Counted from the stretch's first letter, positions 1 to 6,797 are shown. The stretch: DNA of 14,440 nucleotides from UBA1724 sp016302315 (GCA_016302315.1 JAEDNW010000052.1:1-14440), one strand, 5' to 3'. Program-made: numbers and translations. Notes: generated by a model not told the origin, from the sequence alone.

Positions 1-14
1 TTCCTGTGCGCAGT

Positions 15-20
15 TATATT
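15..20 (+). promoter_or_regulatory. Possible -10 element (TATATT) before the DUF4143 gene
   Basis: TATATT lies 16 bases before the TTG codon at 37 and matches five of six positions of a sigma-70 -10 box. The -35 region would fall off the window edge. If real, transcription would begin only a few bases before the TTG, giving a nearly leaderless mRNA. This is a weak call based on one hexamer. Confidence 0.2.
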
Positions 21-36
21 CGTCCACCCATTATTT

Positions 37-1368
37 TTGTCGAAGAGCCGAAAAATCTACGATGAGTTGCATGCCTGGAAGCAGACGCAGAACGGAAGAA
101 CCGCGTTGCTGTTGAAGGGGGCGAGGCGCGTGGGCAAGACGACGATCGTCAAGGAGTTTGCGGCAAGGGAGTGCCAGTCCCACGTCCTGATTGATTTCGC
201 CAAGACATCGGAGGACATCAGGAGCCTTTTTGACGACCTGTCCAATCTGGATGACTTCTTCATGAAACTGCAGCTTTTCACGCATTCGCGTCTCCCGAAA
301 AGGCAATCCGTCATCATCCTGGACGAGATTCAGCTCTTTCCCAAGGCCAGGCAGGCCATCAAGTATCTGGTGGAAGACGGGCGTTACGACTACATCGAGA
401 CGGGCTCCCTGCTTTCCCTCAAGCGGAACACGGCGGGCATTCTGATTCCTAGCGAGGAGACGCGCCTTGTGATGCAGCCGATGGACTATGAGGAGTTCCG
501 TTGGGCGCTGGGCGATTTCGACACCTGCGCCCTCCTGCGGGATTTCTTCCAGGGACGCAAGCCATTGGGTGAGCCGCTGAACCGGAGGATGCTGAGGGAT
601 TTCCGGCTTTACATGCTGGTGGGCGGGATGCCACAGGCCGTGTCCGCGTACTTGGATTCCCACGACTTCAGCTACATTGACCAGGTGAAACGCGGCATTC
701 TAGAACTCTATGAAGACGATTTTCGGAAGATCGACGCGAGCAGGGGCATTTCCCGTCTCTTCGGCAGAATTCCCTCCGAACTAAGGAAGGGGGCATCGAA
801 GTATCAGGTCTCCAGCGTCCTTCCAGGACGAACCGCCCAGGAGGCGGGTGCCCTTGTCTGGGACATGGAGGATCCCCAGACCGTGAACCTCGCTTTCCAT
901 GCCGACGACCCGAATGTTGGGTTCGCACTCCATCGAGACGGAAAGCGATTCAAGGTTTTCCTTGCCGACACGGGACTTTTTGTGACGCTCGCCTTCAAGG
1001 ACAGGAAATTCACCGAGAACATCATTTACGAGAAGCTGTTGTCGGACAAGCTGGATGCCAATCTGGGTTTCCTGTACGAGAACGCCGTGGCCCAGGCTCT
1101 GAGGGCCAATGGCGAGGAACTCTACTACTACACATTTCCGCAGGAGAGCAGCAATCACCTCTACGAGGTGGATTTCCTGCTTTCACGGGGAAACAAGATC
1201 TGCCCCATCGAGGTCAAGTCCTCGGGATACCAGAGGCATGCGTCCCTGGACGCCTTCAAGGAGAAATACTCAGGGAGAATCAAGGAACGCTACCTGATGT
1301 ACACGAAGGATCTAGCGAAAGTGCAGGATGTGCTGATGCTTCCTGTCTATATGGCCATGTTCCTGTGA
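37..1368 (+). CDS. DUF4143-type AAA ATPase (AAA_14 + DUF4143), 5' end uncertain
   Basis: This is a predicted cytoplasmic P-loop ATPase of the AAA_14/DUF4143 family, whose cellular role is mostly unknown. Visible motifs are Walker A GARRVGKT (about residues 28-35), Walker B VIILDE (92-97), a sensor-like ETGSLLSL (121-128), the family hallmark PMDYEEFRW (148-156) and VGGMPQAV (195-202). Near the C-terminus YEVDFLL and PIEVKSSG (about 376-397) resemble the PD-(D/E)XK-like core often found at the end of DUF4143 proteins. The chosen start is TTG at 37, because the RKIYDEL text that normally follows the family's start comes right after it. However, the frame is open to base 1 and no Shine-Dalgarno site is visible, so the true start may lie outside the window. 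The gene ends 56 bp before the convergent comF-like gene and lacks the long ggg/ccc codon runs of its neighbours, which suggests separate acquisition. The family call is firm; the function is unknown. Confidence 0.88.
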   Translation: MSKSRKIYDELHAWKQTQNGRTALLLKGARRVGKTTIVKEFAARECQSHVLIDFAKTSEDIRSLFDDLSNLDDFFMKLQLFTHSRLPKRQSVIILDEIQLFPKARQAIKYLVEDGRYDYIETGSLLSLKRNTAGILIPSEETRLVMQPMDYEEFRWALGDFDTCALLRDFFQGRKPLGEPLNRRMLRDFRLYMLVGGMPQAVSAYLDSHDFSYIDQVKRGILELYEDDFRKIDASRGISRLFGRIPSELRKGASKYQVSSVLPGRTAQEAGALVWDMEDPQTVNLAFHADDPNVGFALHRDGKRFKVFLADTGLFVTLAFKDRKFTENIIYEKLLSDKLDANLGFLYENAVAQALRANGEELYYYTFPQESSNHLYEVDFLLSRGNKICPIEVKSSGYQRHASLDAFKEKYSGRIKERYLMYTKDLAKVQDVLMLPVYMAMFL

Positions 1369-1424
1369 CGAACGAAAAGTTGTCCCAAGGCAAGCTGCCG
1401 CGATATCCTTCCCGTGAAGAGGAA

Positions 1425-2153
1425 TCAAGCCCGGGCGGCGGCCAGGACGGCCGTCTGGGCGGCGCCGGCCTCCAGAAGGGCCTGGCAGGCGGCTTCCAGG
1501 GTGGCTCCGGTGGTGAGCACATCGTCCACTACCAGAATGCATTTCCCCTGGACATCCGGGGGACGGGGCACCTGGAAGGCGTGGCGGAGATTGCGGTGGC
1601 GTCCTGTCCCTTTCAGCCGGGCCTGATGGGCGGTGGAACGGGGCCTCCGAAGGGCCTCTCCCCAGGGAACGCCCAGCTCCCTGGCCACTCCGGCGGCCAG
1701 AAGGGCGGCCTGGTTGAACCCCCGCTGCCGCCCACGGCGCCAGTGCAGGGGAATGGGAACCACCAGGTCGGGACGAAGGGGGGCTTCGCCGTGATGCCGC
1801 CGCCAGGCCTCCGCCATCCTATGGGACAGCAGGGGGACGAAGGCGGTTTCGCCGCCGTATTTCAAGGCCCGGATCCAGGAGCCGGCGGGGCCGGCATAGG
1901 GAAATGCGCAAGTTCCTGCAATCCAAGGCCTTATAGAAGATGCGCATGCCTGGCAGATCTCCAGGGCGGTATTCAGGGGGGCGCCGCAGAGGGGGCATTG
2001 TTCCGGGGGGAGGGCTTTCGCCTTCCGGGCGCAGCGTGGGCAGAGGGGGGAGGCGGGATCCGGGGAAACGGCCCGTTCCTCCCGGCAGGCGGGGCAGAGA
2101 GGCGGGGCCAGGAAGGCATCCAGGGTGCGGGCGATGCTCCTCAGGATTCCCAT
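1425..2153 (-). CDS. comF: ComF family phosphoribosyltransferase-like protein
   Basis: The 242-residue product has the normal length of ComF proteins. Its N-terminus has a double zinc ribbon (C20, C23, C38, C41 and C53, C56, C67, C70). A type I phosphoribosyltransferase fold follows, with the family motif RGRQRGFNQ (about 140-148) and the PRPP-binding loop VVDDVLTTGAT (208-218). ComF homologues are needed for DNA uptake in several naturally competent bacteria, but their substrate is not settled. The frame extends further upstream; I chose the ATG at 2153 because it directly precedes the conserved region and overlaps the 3' end of era by 13 bp, the pattern of translational coupling. It is the last gene of the leftward LysM-hypothetical-era-comF cluster. 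Only one competence-type gene is seen here, so competence itself is not implied. The 56 bp to the convergent DUF4143 gene show no clear terminator. Confidence 0.9.
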   Translation of the reverse strand: MGILRSIARTLDAFLAPPLCPACREERAVSPDPASPLCPRCARKAKALPPEQCPLCGAPLNTALEICQACASSIRPWIAGTCAFPYAGPAGSWIRALKYGGETAFVPLLSHRMAEAWRRHHGEAPLRPDLVVPIPLHWRRGRQRGFNQAALLAAGVARELGVPWGEALRRPRSTAHQARLKGTGRHRNLRHAFQVPRPPDVQGKCILVVDDVLTTGATLEAACQALLEAGAAQTAVLAAARA

Positions 2154-3058
2154 AGGCGGATGTTCTTGAGGAACTGCTTGTGCTTCCGCCAGTTGGGAAC
2201 CACCCGGATCTGCAGGGCAAGCTCCACCCGTCCCCCCTGGCATAGCTCCGAAATCTTCTTCACCGCATGATGGCGGATGGCCTTGATCATCTTGCCCCCC
2301 TGGCCAATGACAATCCCCTTGTGGGCTTCCCGCTCCAGAATCAGGGTGGCCTCCAGGGAGGGGCCCTTCTCGGTGTTGGTCCAGGAATCCAGGGTGACGG
2401 CGATGGCGTGGGGAATCTCTTCCCGGAGAAGCTCCAGGACCGCCTCCCGGATCAGTTCGGCGGCGATGTCCCGCTCGTAGGCGGTGGTGACTTCCTCCCG
2501 GTCATAGAGGAGGAGATCGGTGGGGAGCAGGTCCTTCAGGCGCTGAATGAGGGTGTGGGCGGATTCGGGGGAGAGGGCGGACATCTCCAGGGTTTCCACC
2601 TGGGGGAGTTTTTCCTCGTAGAAGGCCCGGGTGCGCTGCCGCTGTTCCTGGGTGGTCACGTCGCTTTTGTTCAGGACCAGGAGCACCTTCTTTCCGCACT
2701 GGGCGGCCATGGTGGCGGCCATGGTGTCCTCCTCCCCGGGGGTGCGGGTGGGGTCGGCCAGGCAGACCACCAGATCCGCATCCTCCAGGACCTTGGAGAC
2801 GGAGAGGGACATGGCCTCGTCGATGGCCAGGCGGGAGGGATGGACCCCGGGGGCGTCCAGGAAGATGATCTGGGAATCCTCGTCGTTGTAGATGCCCAGG
2901 AAGGATTTCCGGGTGGTCTGGGGTTTGGAGGAGACGGCGGCCAGATGGCATCCCAGCACCGTGTTGAGGAAGGTGGACTTGCCGGTGTTGGGTCTGCCCA
3001 GCAGGGCCACGTAGCCGGTGCGTCCCTTGGGGGGCGGGGTGGAGGGAAGGGATTCCAT
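2141..3058 (-). CDS. era: GTPase Era (ribosome small-subunit assembly)
   Basis: Era is an essential GTPase that binds the 3' end of 16S rRNA and helps finish the 30S subunit. The 305-residue product matches the usual size of about 300. Motifs in order are G1 GRPNTGKST (21-29), G2 around T49 in the QTTR sequence, G3 DAPG (68-71), G4 NKSD (130-133) and G5 SAL (160-162). A C-terminal KH domain contains GIVIGQGGKMIKAI (starting about residue 248). The frame runs on to 3160, but the added residues are proline/glycine-rich and overlap the upstream gene, so I place the start at the ATG at 3058, 11 bp after the stop of the 82-residue gene. No strong Shine-Dalgarno site precedes it. The 3' end overlaps comF by 13 bp. 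The assignment is secure; the start is less so. Confidence 0.95.
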   Translation of the reverse strand: MESLPSTPPPKGRTGYVALLGRPNTGKSTFLNTVLGCHLAAVSSKPQTTRKSFLGIYNDEDSQIIFLDAPGVHPSRLAIDEAMSLSVSKVLEDADLVVCLADPTRTPGEEDTMAATMAAQCGKKVLLVLNKSDVTTQEQRQRTRAFYEEKLPQVETLEMSALSPESAHTLIQRLKDLLPTDLLLYDREEVTTAYERDIAAELIREAVLELLREEIPHAIAVTLDSWTNTEKGPSLEATLILEREAHKGIVIGQGGKMIKAIRHHAVKKISELCQGGRVELALQIRVVPNWRKHKQFLKNIRLWES

Positions 3059-3069
3059 GGGCGTCCAGA

Positions 3070-3318
3070 TCAGGGAAGGAATTGGGGATCCAGGGAGCAG
3101 AGGCAGGGGCCGACCGGCAGAAGGACCGCCCCTTCCTGATCCGGAATCTTCCGGAGACATTCCTCCAGGAATGCCTGGGAGGGGCCCCGGAGGAACAGGA
3201 CGGCGGCGAAGGGAGCACTGGCGTCTTCCACGCAGTGCAGTTCGCTGACGCCGGGAATGGCCAAAAGTTCCTGGGGGGAGGCTACGGGACGGGGAAGCAG
3301 AACGATGCGGGTCACCAT
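3070..3318 (-). CDS. Unrecognised 82-residue protein between the LysM gene and era
   Basis: I do not recognise this protein. It is a short, mostly hydrophilic 82-residue product with two beta-prone hydrophobic stretches (IVLLPRP at 5-11; FAAVLFLRG at 37-45), cysteines at 29, 54, 72 and 74, and no signal peptide. Several points favour a real gene. It fills the gap between the LysM gene (19 bp upstream) and era (11 bp downstream) on the same strand. A GGGAGG run lies 11 bases before its ATG, with an AAGG closer in. Without it there would be an unexplained 279-base gap in an otherwise tight cluster. The strand-length pattern and the aligned GPSQAFLEE helix suggest a small alpha/beta fold, but no function follows. 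A spurious ORF in GC-rich DNA remains possible. Confidence 0.6.
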   Translation of the reverse strand: MVTRIVLLPRPVASPQELLAIPGVSELHCVEDASAPFAAVLFLRGPSQAFLEECLRKIPDQEGAVLLPVGPCLCSLDPQFLP

Positions 3319-3337
3319 GGATGCCTTTCCCTCCCGT

Positions 3338-3913
3338 CTATTTCGCCGGCACCCGGAGAACCTGTCCCACCCGGATGTCATCGGGGGACTTGAGGTTGGG
3401 ATTCAGGGCCATGATCTCTGCCACGGTGCACTTTGCCACCTTGGCAATGGAGGAGAGCGTATCCCCGGCGCAGATGGTCAGTTCCTTGACGGGGACATTG
3501 GGGGCGGGGGGTGTGGCGGGGGCGGCGTTGCGCACCATGGTGGTGAGATCCTTGGTGAGGCTCTGCCATTCTTCCCGCCGGGCCTTCTGGTCGGCCTCCA
3601 GGGCCTTCTGGAGTTCCGCCATCCGGGCCTCCAGGGCCTGGTTCTGCCGGACCAGTTCTCCGCAGAGGGTGCGGAGGCGTTCGATTTCCGTCGTGAATTG
3701 GGTGACTCCCACCTCCAGGGTGTCGATCCGCAGGGAGAGCTGCTTGTCCCGGGCATTGGCCAGATTCAGATCCTCCCGCATGCCGGCCATAATCTGCATG
3801 ACCTGCTGGGCGCTGATGGTCCCGGCGGGGGCTTGCTGGGCATGGAGGGGCAGGGCGCCTGCCAGGAAAAGGGCGGCGAAAACCGGGAGCAGGAAGGAAC
3901 GCAGGGGGGACAT
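3338..3913 (-). CDS. Secreted coiled-coil protein with C-terminal LysM domain
   Basis: The 191-residue product begins with a Sec signal peptide: SPLR, a hydrophobic core FLLPVFAALFLAGAL, then LHA before QQ (predicted cleavage near residue 25). Residues about 45-125 are rich in charged heptad-like sequence and should form a coiled coil. A proline/alanine linker (131-142) leads to a LysM domain at about 144-189, with the typical AGDTLSSIAK, NPNL and VGQVLRVP segments. LysM binds the glycan of peptidoglycan, so the protein probably sits in the periplasm on the cell wall. There is no hydrolase domain. The start is set by the signal peptide and by AAGGAG nine bases before the ATG; a longer frame from a GTG at 4063 is basic/proline-rich and lacks these signs. 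This is the first gene of the leftward cluster with era and comF; the physiological partner is unknown. Confidence 0.88.
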   Translation of the reverse strand: MSPLRSFLLPVFAALFLAGALPLHAQQAPAGTISAQQVMQIMAGMREDLNLANARDKQLSLRIDTLEVGVTQFTTEIERLRTLCGELVRQNQALEARMAELQKALEADQKARREEWQSLTKDLTTMVRNAAPATPPAPNVPVKELTICAGDTLSSIAKVAKCTVAEIMALNPNLKSPDDIRVGQVLRVPAK

Positions 3914-4214
3914 GTTCGGGTTCTCCTTCGGGGAATGGGGGGGATATAGGATTCGGGGGAGCGGCCGGGGCCGGGGATGCCCCAGGCATCGTCCCTGCGG
4001 CAGAAAGGTAGGATGATGTTTTCGGAGGGGAATTTCGGCCTGGAGCCTCCAGAGGCGTCCCACCCTCTTCCCCCCGTGCGGGCAACATTTAAATTATGGC
4101 CATATTCCTTCCCCTCTGACAGGGGAAGGCAGACATGGGGTTACTATATCCCCGCCTGGGGCGCCCGACCCTCGCCCCCCTGCCTCTCTTTCCCCTCTTT
4201 CCTCCCTCTCCGCC
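3914..4214. promoter_or_regulatory. Divergent intergenic region with AT-rich palindromic island and hairpin
   Basis: This 301-base region separates the leftward LysM gene from rightward rsmB. Most of it is G/C-rich, but 4084-4107 is the only AT-rich stretch and holds two back-to-back perfect palindromes, ATTTAAAT (4087-4094) and TATGGCCATA (4095-4104). Directly after them is a perfect 9-bp inverted repeat, CCTTCCCCT (4107-4115) and AGGGGAAGG (4121-4129), with a 5-base loop. The position suits promoters or an operator for one or both genes, but no -35/-10 pair stands out. From about 4167 to 4213 the plus strand is almost purely pyrimidine up to the rsmB ATG. Confidence 0.45.
3923..3928 (-). 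promoter_or_regulatory. Strong Shine-Dalgarno site deciding the LysM gene start
   Basis: AAGGAG on the minus strand lies nine bases before the ATG at 3913. It supports that start over the in-frame GTG at 4063 and shows that the organism does use Shine-Dalgarno sites for some genes, in contrast to the pyrimidine-preceded genes on the plus strand. Confidence 0.75.
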
Positions 4215-5420
4215 ATGCCCGCCACCGACTCCTCTTCCTCCCCTGCTCTCCTCGCTCTGCGGGAATTCCTCAAGCTGGTGGCCCGCCCTCCCAGGCTGGG
4301 GGAGGGACTGCCCGAGGGGGCCACGCCCCTGCTGCGGAATCTGTGGTATTCCTGGAACCGGCGCCATTTGTCCTTCCAGTGGATTCTCCAGCGTCGATGC
4401 CGGAAACTGCGTCCCCGGATGCAGGCCCTGCTGGAATGGGCGCTGACGGAATGCTATCTGCTGACAGGACTCCCTCCTCATGATGGTGTGAATTTGGCGG
4501 TGCAGTATGCCCGGGAACAGTGGGGGGCGCAGGAGGCGGGCTTCGCCAACGGGGTGCTGCGGGGGATCCTGAGGGAGGCGCCGCCCGCTCCGGGAGCCCT
4601 GGAGAAGCTTTGGGAAGGGGCCCCGGAATCCGTGCGCTGGGGACTCCCCGAGGAGCTTTGGTGCCGGTGGCGAAAGCTCCGGGGAGCGAAGGGGGCGGCG
4701 GAATTGGCGGCGCTGCTGCAGAAGCCGGCTCCCGTTACGGCCCGCCGCCGGGGCAGTCTGGCATCTCTCCCTTCCCCTCTGTCTTTTCCGGAGGCCCAAA
4801 CCCTCTTCCAGGAGGTGGCCGGGGAGACTTCCACCCAGGAATTCTACCTCCAGGATCCCTCCACCATGCTGGCCCCCGCACTGCTGGATCCCAGACCCGG
4901 GGAAACCCTGGCGGATCTCTGCGCCGCACCCGGGGGAAAGTCCGTGGCCCTGGCAGAACGGATGCAGGGAAAGGGACACCTCCTGTGCGCCGATTCCGCC
5001 CCTCCCAGAATGTCCCGCCTCCAGGAAAATCTGAAGGCGTTTCCCTGGGTCACCCTGGAAGTGAGGGACGCCACCCAGCCCCAGCTCCCCACGGAATCCC
5101 TGGATGGACTGCTGCTGGATGTGCCTTGCTCCAACACCGGGGTCCTGCGCCGACGTCCGGATGTGCGCCGGAATTTCACCCTGGGACACCTCCGGGAATT
5201 GACGGCCCTCCAGGAACGTATCCTGGACGCCTGCGCCCCCCTGGTACGCCCCGGCGGAAGAATGGTCTATAGCACCTGTTCCATCGAACCCGAGGAAAAC
5301 CACCACCAGGTGGCCCACTTCCTGGAACGACATCCCGAATATGCCCTGGAGGAGGAAACCCAGCTCCTGCCCCAGGAAACCCACGACGGCGCCTACGCCG
5401 CCCGCCTCCGAAAATCCTAG
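4215..5420 (+). CDS. rsmB: 16S rRNA (cytosine-967-C5)-methyltransferase RsmB
   Basis: RsmB methylates C5 of a cytosine in 16S rRNA (C967 in E. coli) using S-adenosylmethionine. The 401-residue product has the expected two parts. The first is an N-terminal NusB-like RNA-binding domain (about 15-130) with the conserved GFANGVLRGIL (109-119). The second is a Rossmann methyltransferase with YLQDPSTMLA (211-220), the SAM-binding LCAAPGGKS (235-243), motif IV DVPCSNTGVLRRRPD (303-317; C305, product release) and motif VI YSTCSIEPEEN (352-362; C355, predicted nucleophile). Both catalytic cysteines are present, so it should be active. The ATG at 4215 fits the family N-terminus; no Shine-Dalgarno site is visible and a pyrimidine tract precedes it. 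It stands alone on the plus strand, followed by a G/C hairpin. The MTase family is certain; RsmB rather than another RsmB/F paralogue is supported by the NusB-like domain. Confidence 0.93.
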   Translation: MPATDSSSSPALLALREFLKLVARPPRLGEGLPEGATPLLRNLWYSWNRRHLSFQWILQRRCRKLRPRMQALLEWALTECYLLTGLPPHDGVNLAVQYAREQWGAQEAGFANGVLRGILREAPPAPGALEKLWEGAPESVRWGLPEELWCRWRKLRGAKGAAELAALLQKPAPVTARRRGSLASLPSPLSFPEAQTLFQEVAGETSTQEFYLQDPSTMLAPALLDPRPGETLADLCAAPGGKSVALAERMQGKGHLLCADSAPPRMSRLQENLKAFPWVTLEVRDATQPQLPTESLDGLLLDVPCSNTGVLRRRPDVRRNFTLGHLRELTALQERILDACAPLVRPGGRMVYSTCSIEPEENHHQVAHFLERHPEYALEEETQLLPQETHDGAYAARLRKS

Positions 5421-5447
5421 TCCCCCCCCACCCAAGGGGGGGGGATT
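5413..5447. terminator. C/G-run hairpin at the rsmB stop codon
   Basis: AATCC (5413-5417) and an 8-base C run (5422-5429) pair with a 9-base G run (5436-5444) and ATT. This gives a very strong stem that starts inside the last codons of rsmB. No U tract follows in either direction, so it is not a textbook intrinsic terminator. It may still halt or protect the transcript, or it may be a copy of the intergenic repeat seen at 14150-14440. Confidence 0.45.
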
Positions 5448-5459
5448 CCGGGGGACACT

Positions 5460-5470
5460 CCCGTGCCCCC
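5460..5470 (-). repeat. Short copy of the GGGGGCACGGG intergenic repeat core
   Basis: Read on the minus strand, these 11 bases are GGGGGCACGGG, the same core that occurs twice at 14253-14381 on the plus strand. Like those copies, it sits beside G/C hairpins directly after a gene end. Eleven G/C-rich bases could match by chance, so the link is tentative. Confidence 0.35.
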
Positions 5471-5532
5471 GTTTCCCCCAATGGTCAGTTATAGGCAAAC
5501 GCCAGGGATGGGGGGAATGCCAGAGGAATCCG

Positions 5533-5898
5533 TCATCTCCGACGTCTGGTATAGAGGGAACGCAAATGGTGGTTAGGGGTAAGTGGAGACACTAGCGATA
5601 GAGGAATCAAAGAGGCATTTTTGTAAGGGAGAGATGAGTGCCAGCCATCTCCTGCATGCCAGGACTTCAGATCAATATTCCCAACAGTGATGATTGGTGC
5701 GAGGAAATCACATATACGCTTGATTGCGACTTTCAGGCTTTCAGGTTGTTTTGCCGGTTTCACTTTTTTTCAGAAAAGGAATCGTTCGTAGGCATAGCGT
5801 AGAAGCAGGGAATCGAAACGGATTATGCGTTCAGAGGATAGTTGTTTCAGGCGGACATTGACGAAATGTCCCATGTTCTTGATGTCTTTTGTCTTCAT
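5533..5898 (-). pseudogene. abiEii: AbiEii toxin remnant: both ends kept, nucleotidyltransferase core deleted
   Basis: Intact AbiEii is a nucleotidyltransferase toxin of roughly 280-300 residues. Here the ATG at 5898 overlaps the antitoxin stop as ATGA, the normal abiEi-abiEii arrangement. The first 42 residues look like the family N-terminus, ending FDSLLLRYAYERFLF. A TGA stop (5770-5772) then follows, next to a 7-base A run. In the same frame the text resumes with QPESLKVAIKRICDFLAP and then W and GW positions typical of the AbiEii C-terminus (about 5763-5628). About 200 residues that should carry the catalytic GSxxxxR-type and KGGTSL-type motifs are absent. The last 30 or so codons to the stop at 5533 look unrelated. 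The toxin is therefore inactive. This rests on my recollection of the family's end motifs; an alignment would settle it. Confidence 0.72.
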
Positions 5899-6488
5899 AC
5901 CATGGCCTCCAGATAGGGGCGGAGAATTTTTGTCACTCGACACCGTGTGGCGGCTTTCCAAAGCCTGACAATGTCAATCCTGTTTTTCCTGACCGCTTCT
6001 TTGAGTGCCGCGACAGCGACATCAAGACCAATCTTGTTTCTGTATTGAAAACAATCCGCTATCGTTTGTTCCAGGCCATAAACCCGAAGTTTGACGCCGC
6101 TGGATTCCATTTCCATGACCTCAGAGGAAAAGGAAGGCTCCGTTCGGTAGATGAAGTTCACGGGTAGTCCTGAGGAGACGGGGGCATGGAACCCATGCCG
6201 GATCGCCATGCAAATCTCATGGGGGTTTTCATCGGTCAGTTCATGGAGACGCAGGGCGGATTGCAGGGCAAAGACTCCCTGGGGGATTTTCAGAGAAAGG
6301 GTTTCATAGTCGGCCAGAGCGGAGAATCCGGTGGCGGGGGAGACATAGGTGCCTCGGCTGCTTCGTACCGCTTCTCCCCGGCGCACCAGTAGGGAGGCCA
6401 GGCTGCTGGGGATGGCTGACTGACGCATTTCCCGTGCGCTCACAGGCCCTCTGGCAAGTCTCATTTTCAGTTGGGCAAGTTTCTTCAT
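5895..6488 (-). CDS. abiEi: AbiEi-type antitoxin / transcriptional repressor (type IV toxin-antitoxin)
   Basis: AbiEi proteins repress their own promoter through an N-terminal winged helix and counter AbiEii through a C-terminal domain. The 197-residue product shows a winged-helix-like N-terminus (about 1-50: GPVSAREMRQ, IPSSLASLLVRRGE, SSRGTYVSP). The family hallmark IPQGVFALQSALRLHELT (about 68-85) follows, with PHEICMAI, and then LRVYGLEQTIADCFQYRNKIG (about 134-153) with LDVAVAALKEAV. Length and motifs appear complete. The ATG at 6488 has a purine-rich AGAGGGG upstream. The ATGA overlap with the toxin remnant shows they were co-transcribed. The region has visibly lower GC than its flanks, which suits horizontal acquisition. 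With the toxin gutted, the protein is an orphan antitoxin that may still regulate its promoter or protect against incoming AbiE toxins (inference). Confidence 0.88.
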   Translation of the reverse strand: MKKLAQLKMRLARGPVSAREMRQSAIPSSLASLLVRRGEAVRSSRGTYVSPATGFSALADYETLSLKIPQGVFALQSALRLHELTDENPHEICMAIRHGFHAPVSSGLPVNFIYRTEPSFSSEVMEMESSGVKLRVYGLEQTIADCFQYRNKIGLDVAVAALKEAVRKNRIDIVRLWKAATRCRVTKILRPYLEAMV

Positions 6489-6532
6489 GTGTTCTTTACC
6501 CCTCTTCTTCTCTTATGTCCGAAATAGCAACA

Positions 6533-6560
6533 AATATAAAGGATATGACGCATTGATCAA
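6533..6560 (-). promoter_or_regulatory. Candidate sigma-70 promoter of the AbiE locus with palindrome at -35
   Basis: On the minus strand TTGATC (6560-6555) and TATATT (6538-6533) are separated by 16 bp and match the -35 and -10 consensus at four and five of six positions. The start point would lie about 35-40 bases before the abiEi ATG. The -35 box is embedded in the palindrome TTGATCAA (6553-6560), a possible AbiEi operator, since AbiEi proteins autoregulate by binding inverted repeats at their promoter. Confidence 0.45.
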
Positions 6561-6797
6561 CATTTTTCAGGAGGGGGGAAGAATTTGCCTCTGCTTCTTG
6601 GGGCTTTCGCCTGCTTTTTCCCTGCGGTGTGTGCCCCGTAAGAAAAAAAGGGAAGAAAAGGGTGTGGGGGGGAGGAAAAATAGATTGTGGTGGCTAGAGT
6701 ATTCGGTGTGTCGGCGAAAGGGTGGGGGGACGAGGGGAGCCTCGCCTGTATGGCGCCGTTCCGCCGGTTGTTTTCTTTTTCCCCAATTCCCAGATCC

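Noticed and set aside
1365..2270. Glycine-rich open frame of 301 codons on the plus strand opposite comF
   Set aside because: The Gly/Pro/Arg-dominated text has no domain, and the opposite strand encodes a complete ComF-like protein with zinc and PRPP motifs.
2267..3139. Glycine-rich open frame of 290 codons on the plus strand opposite era
   Set aside because: It is an antisense shadow of a textbook Era sequence with all G motifs and the KH domain.
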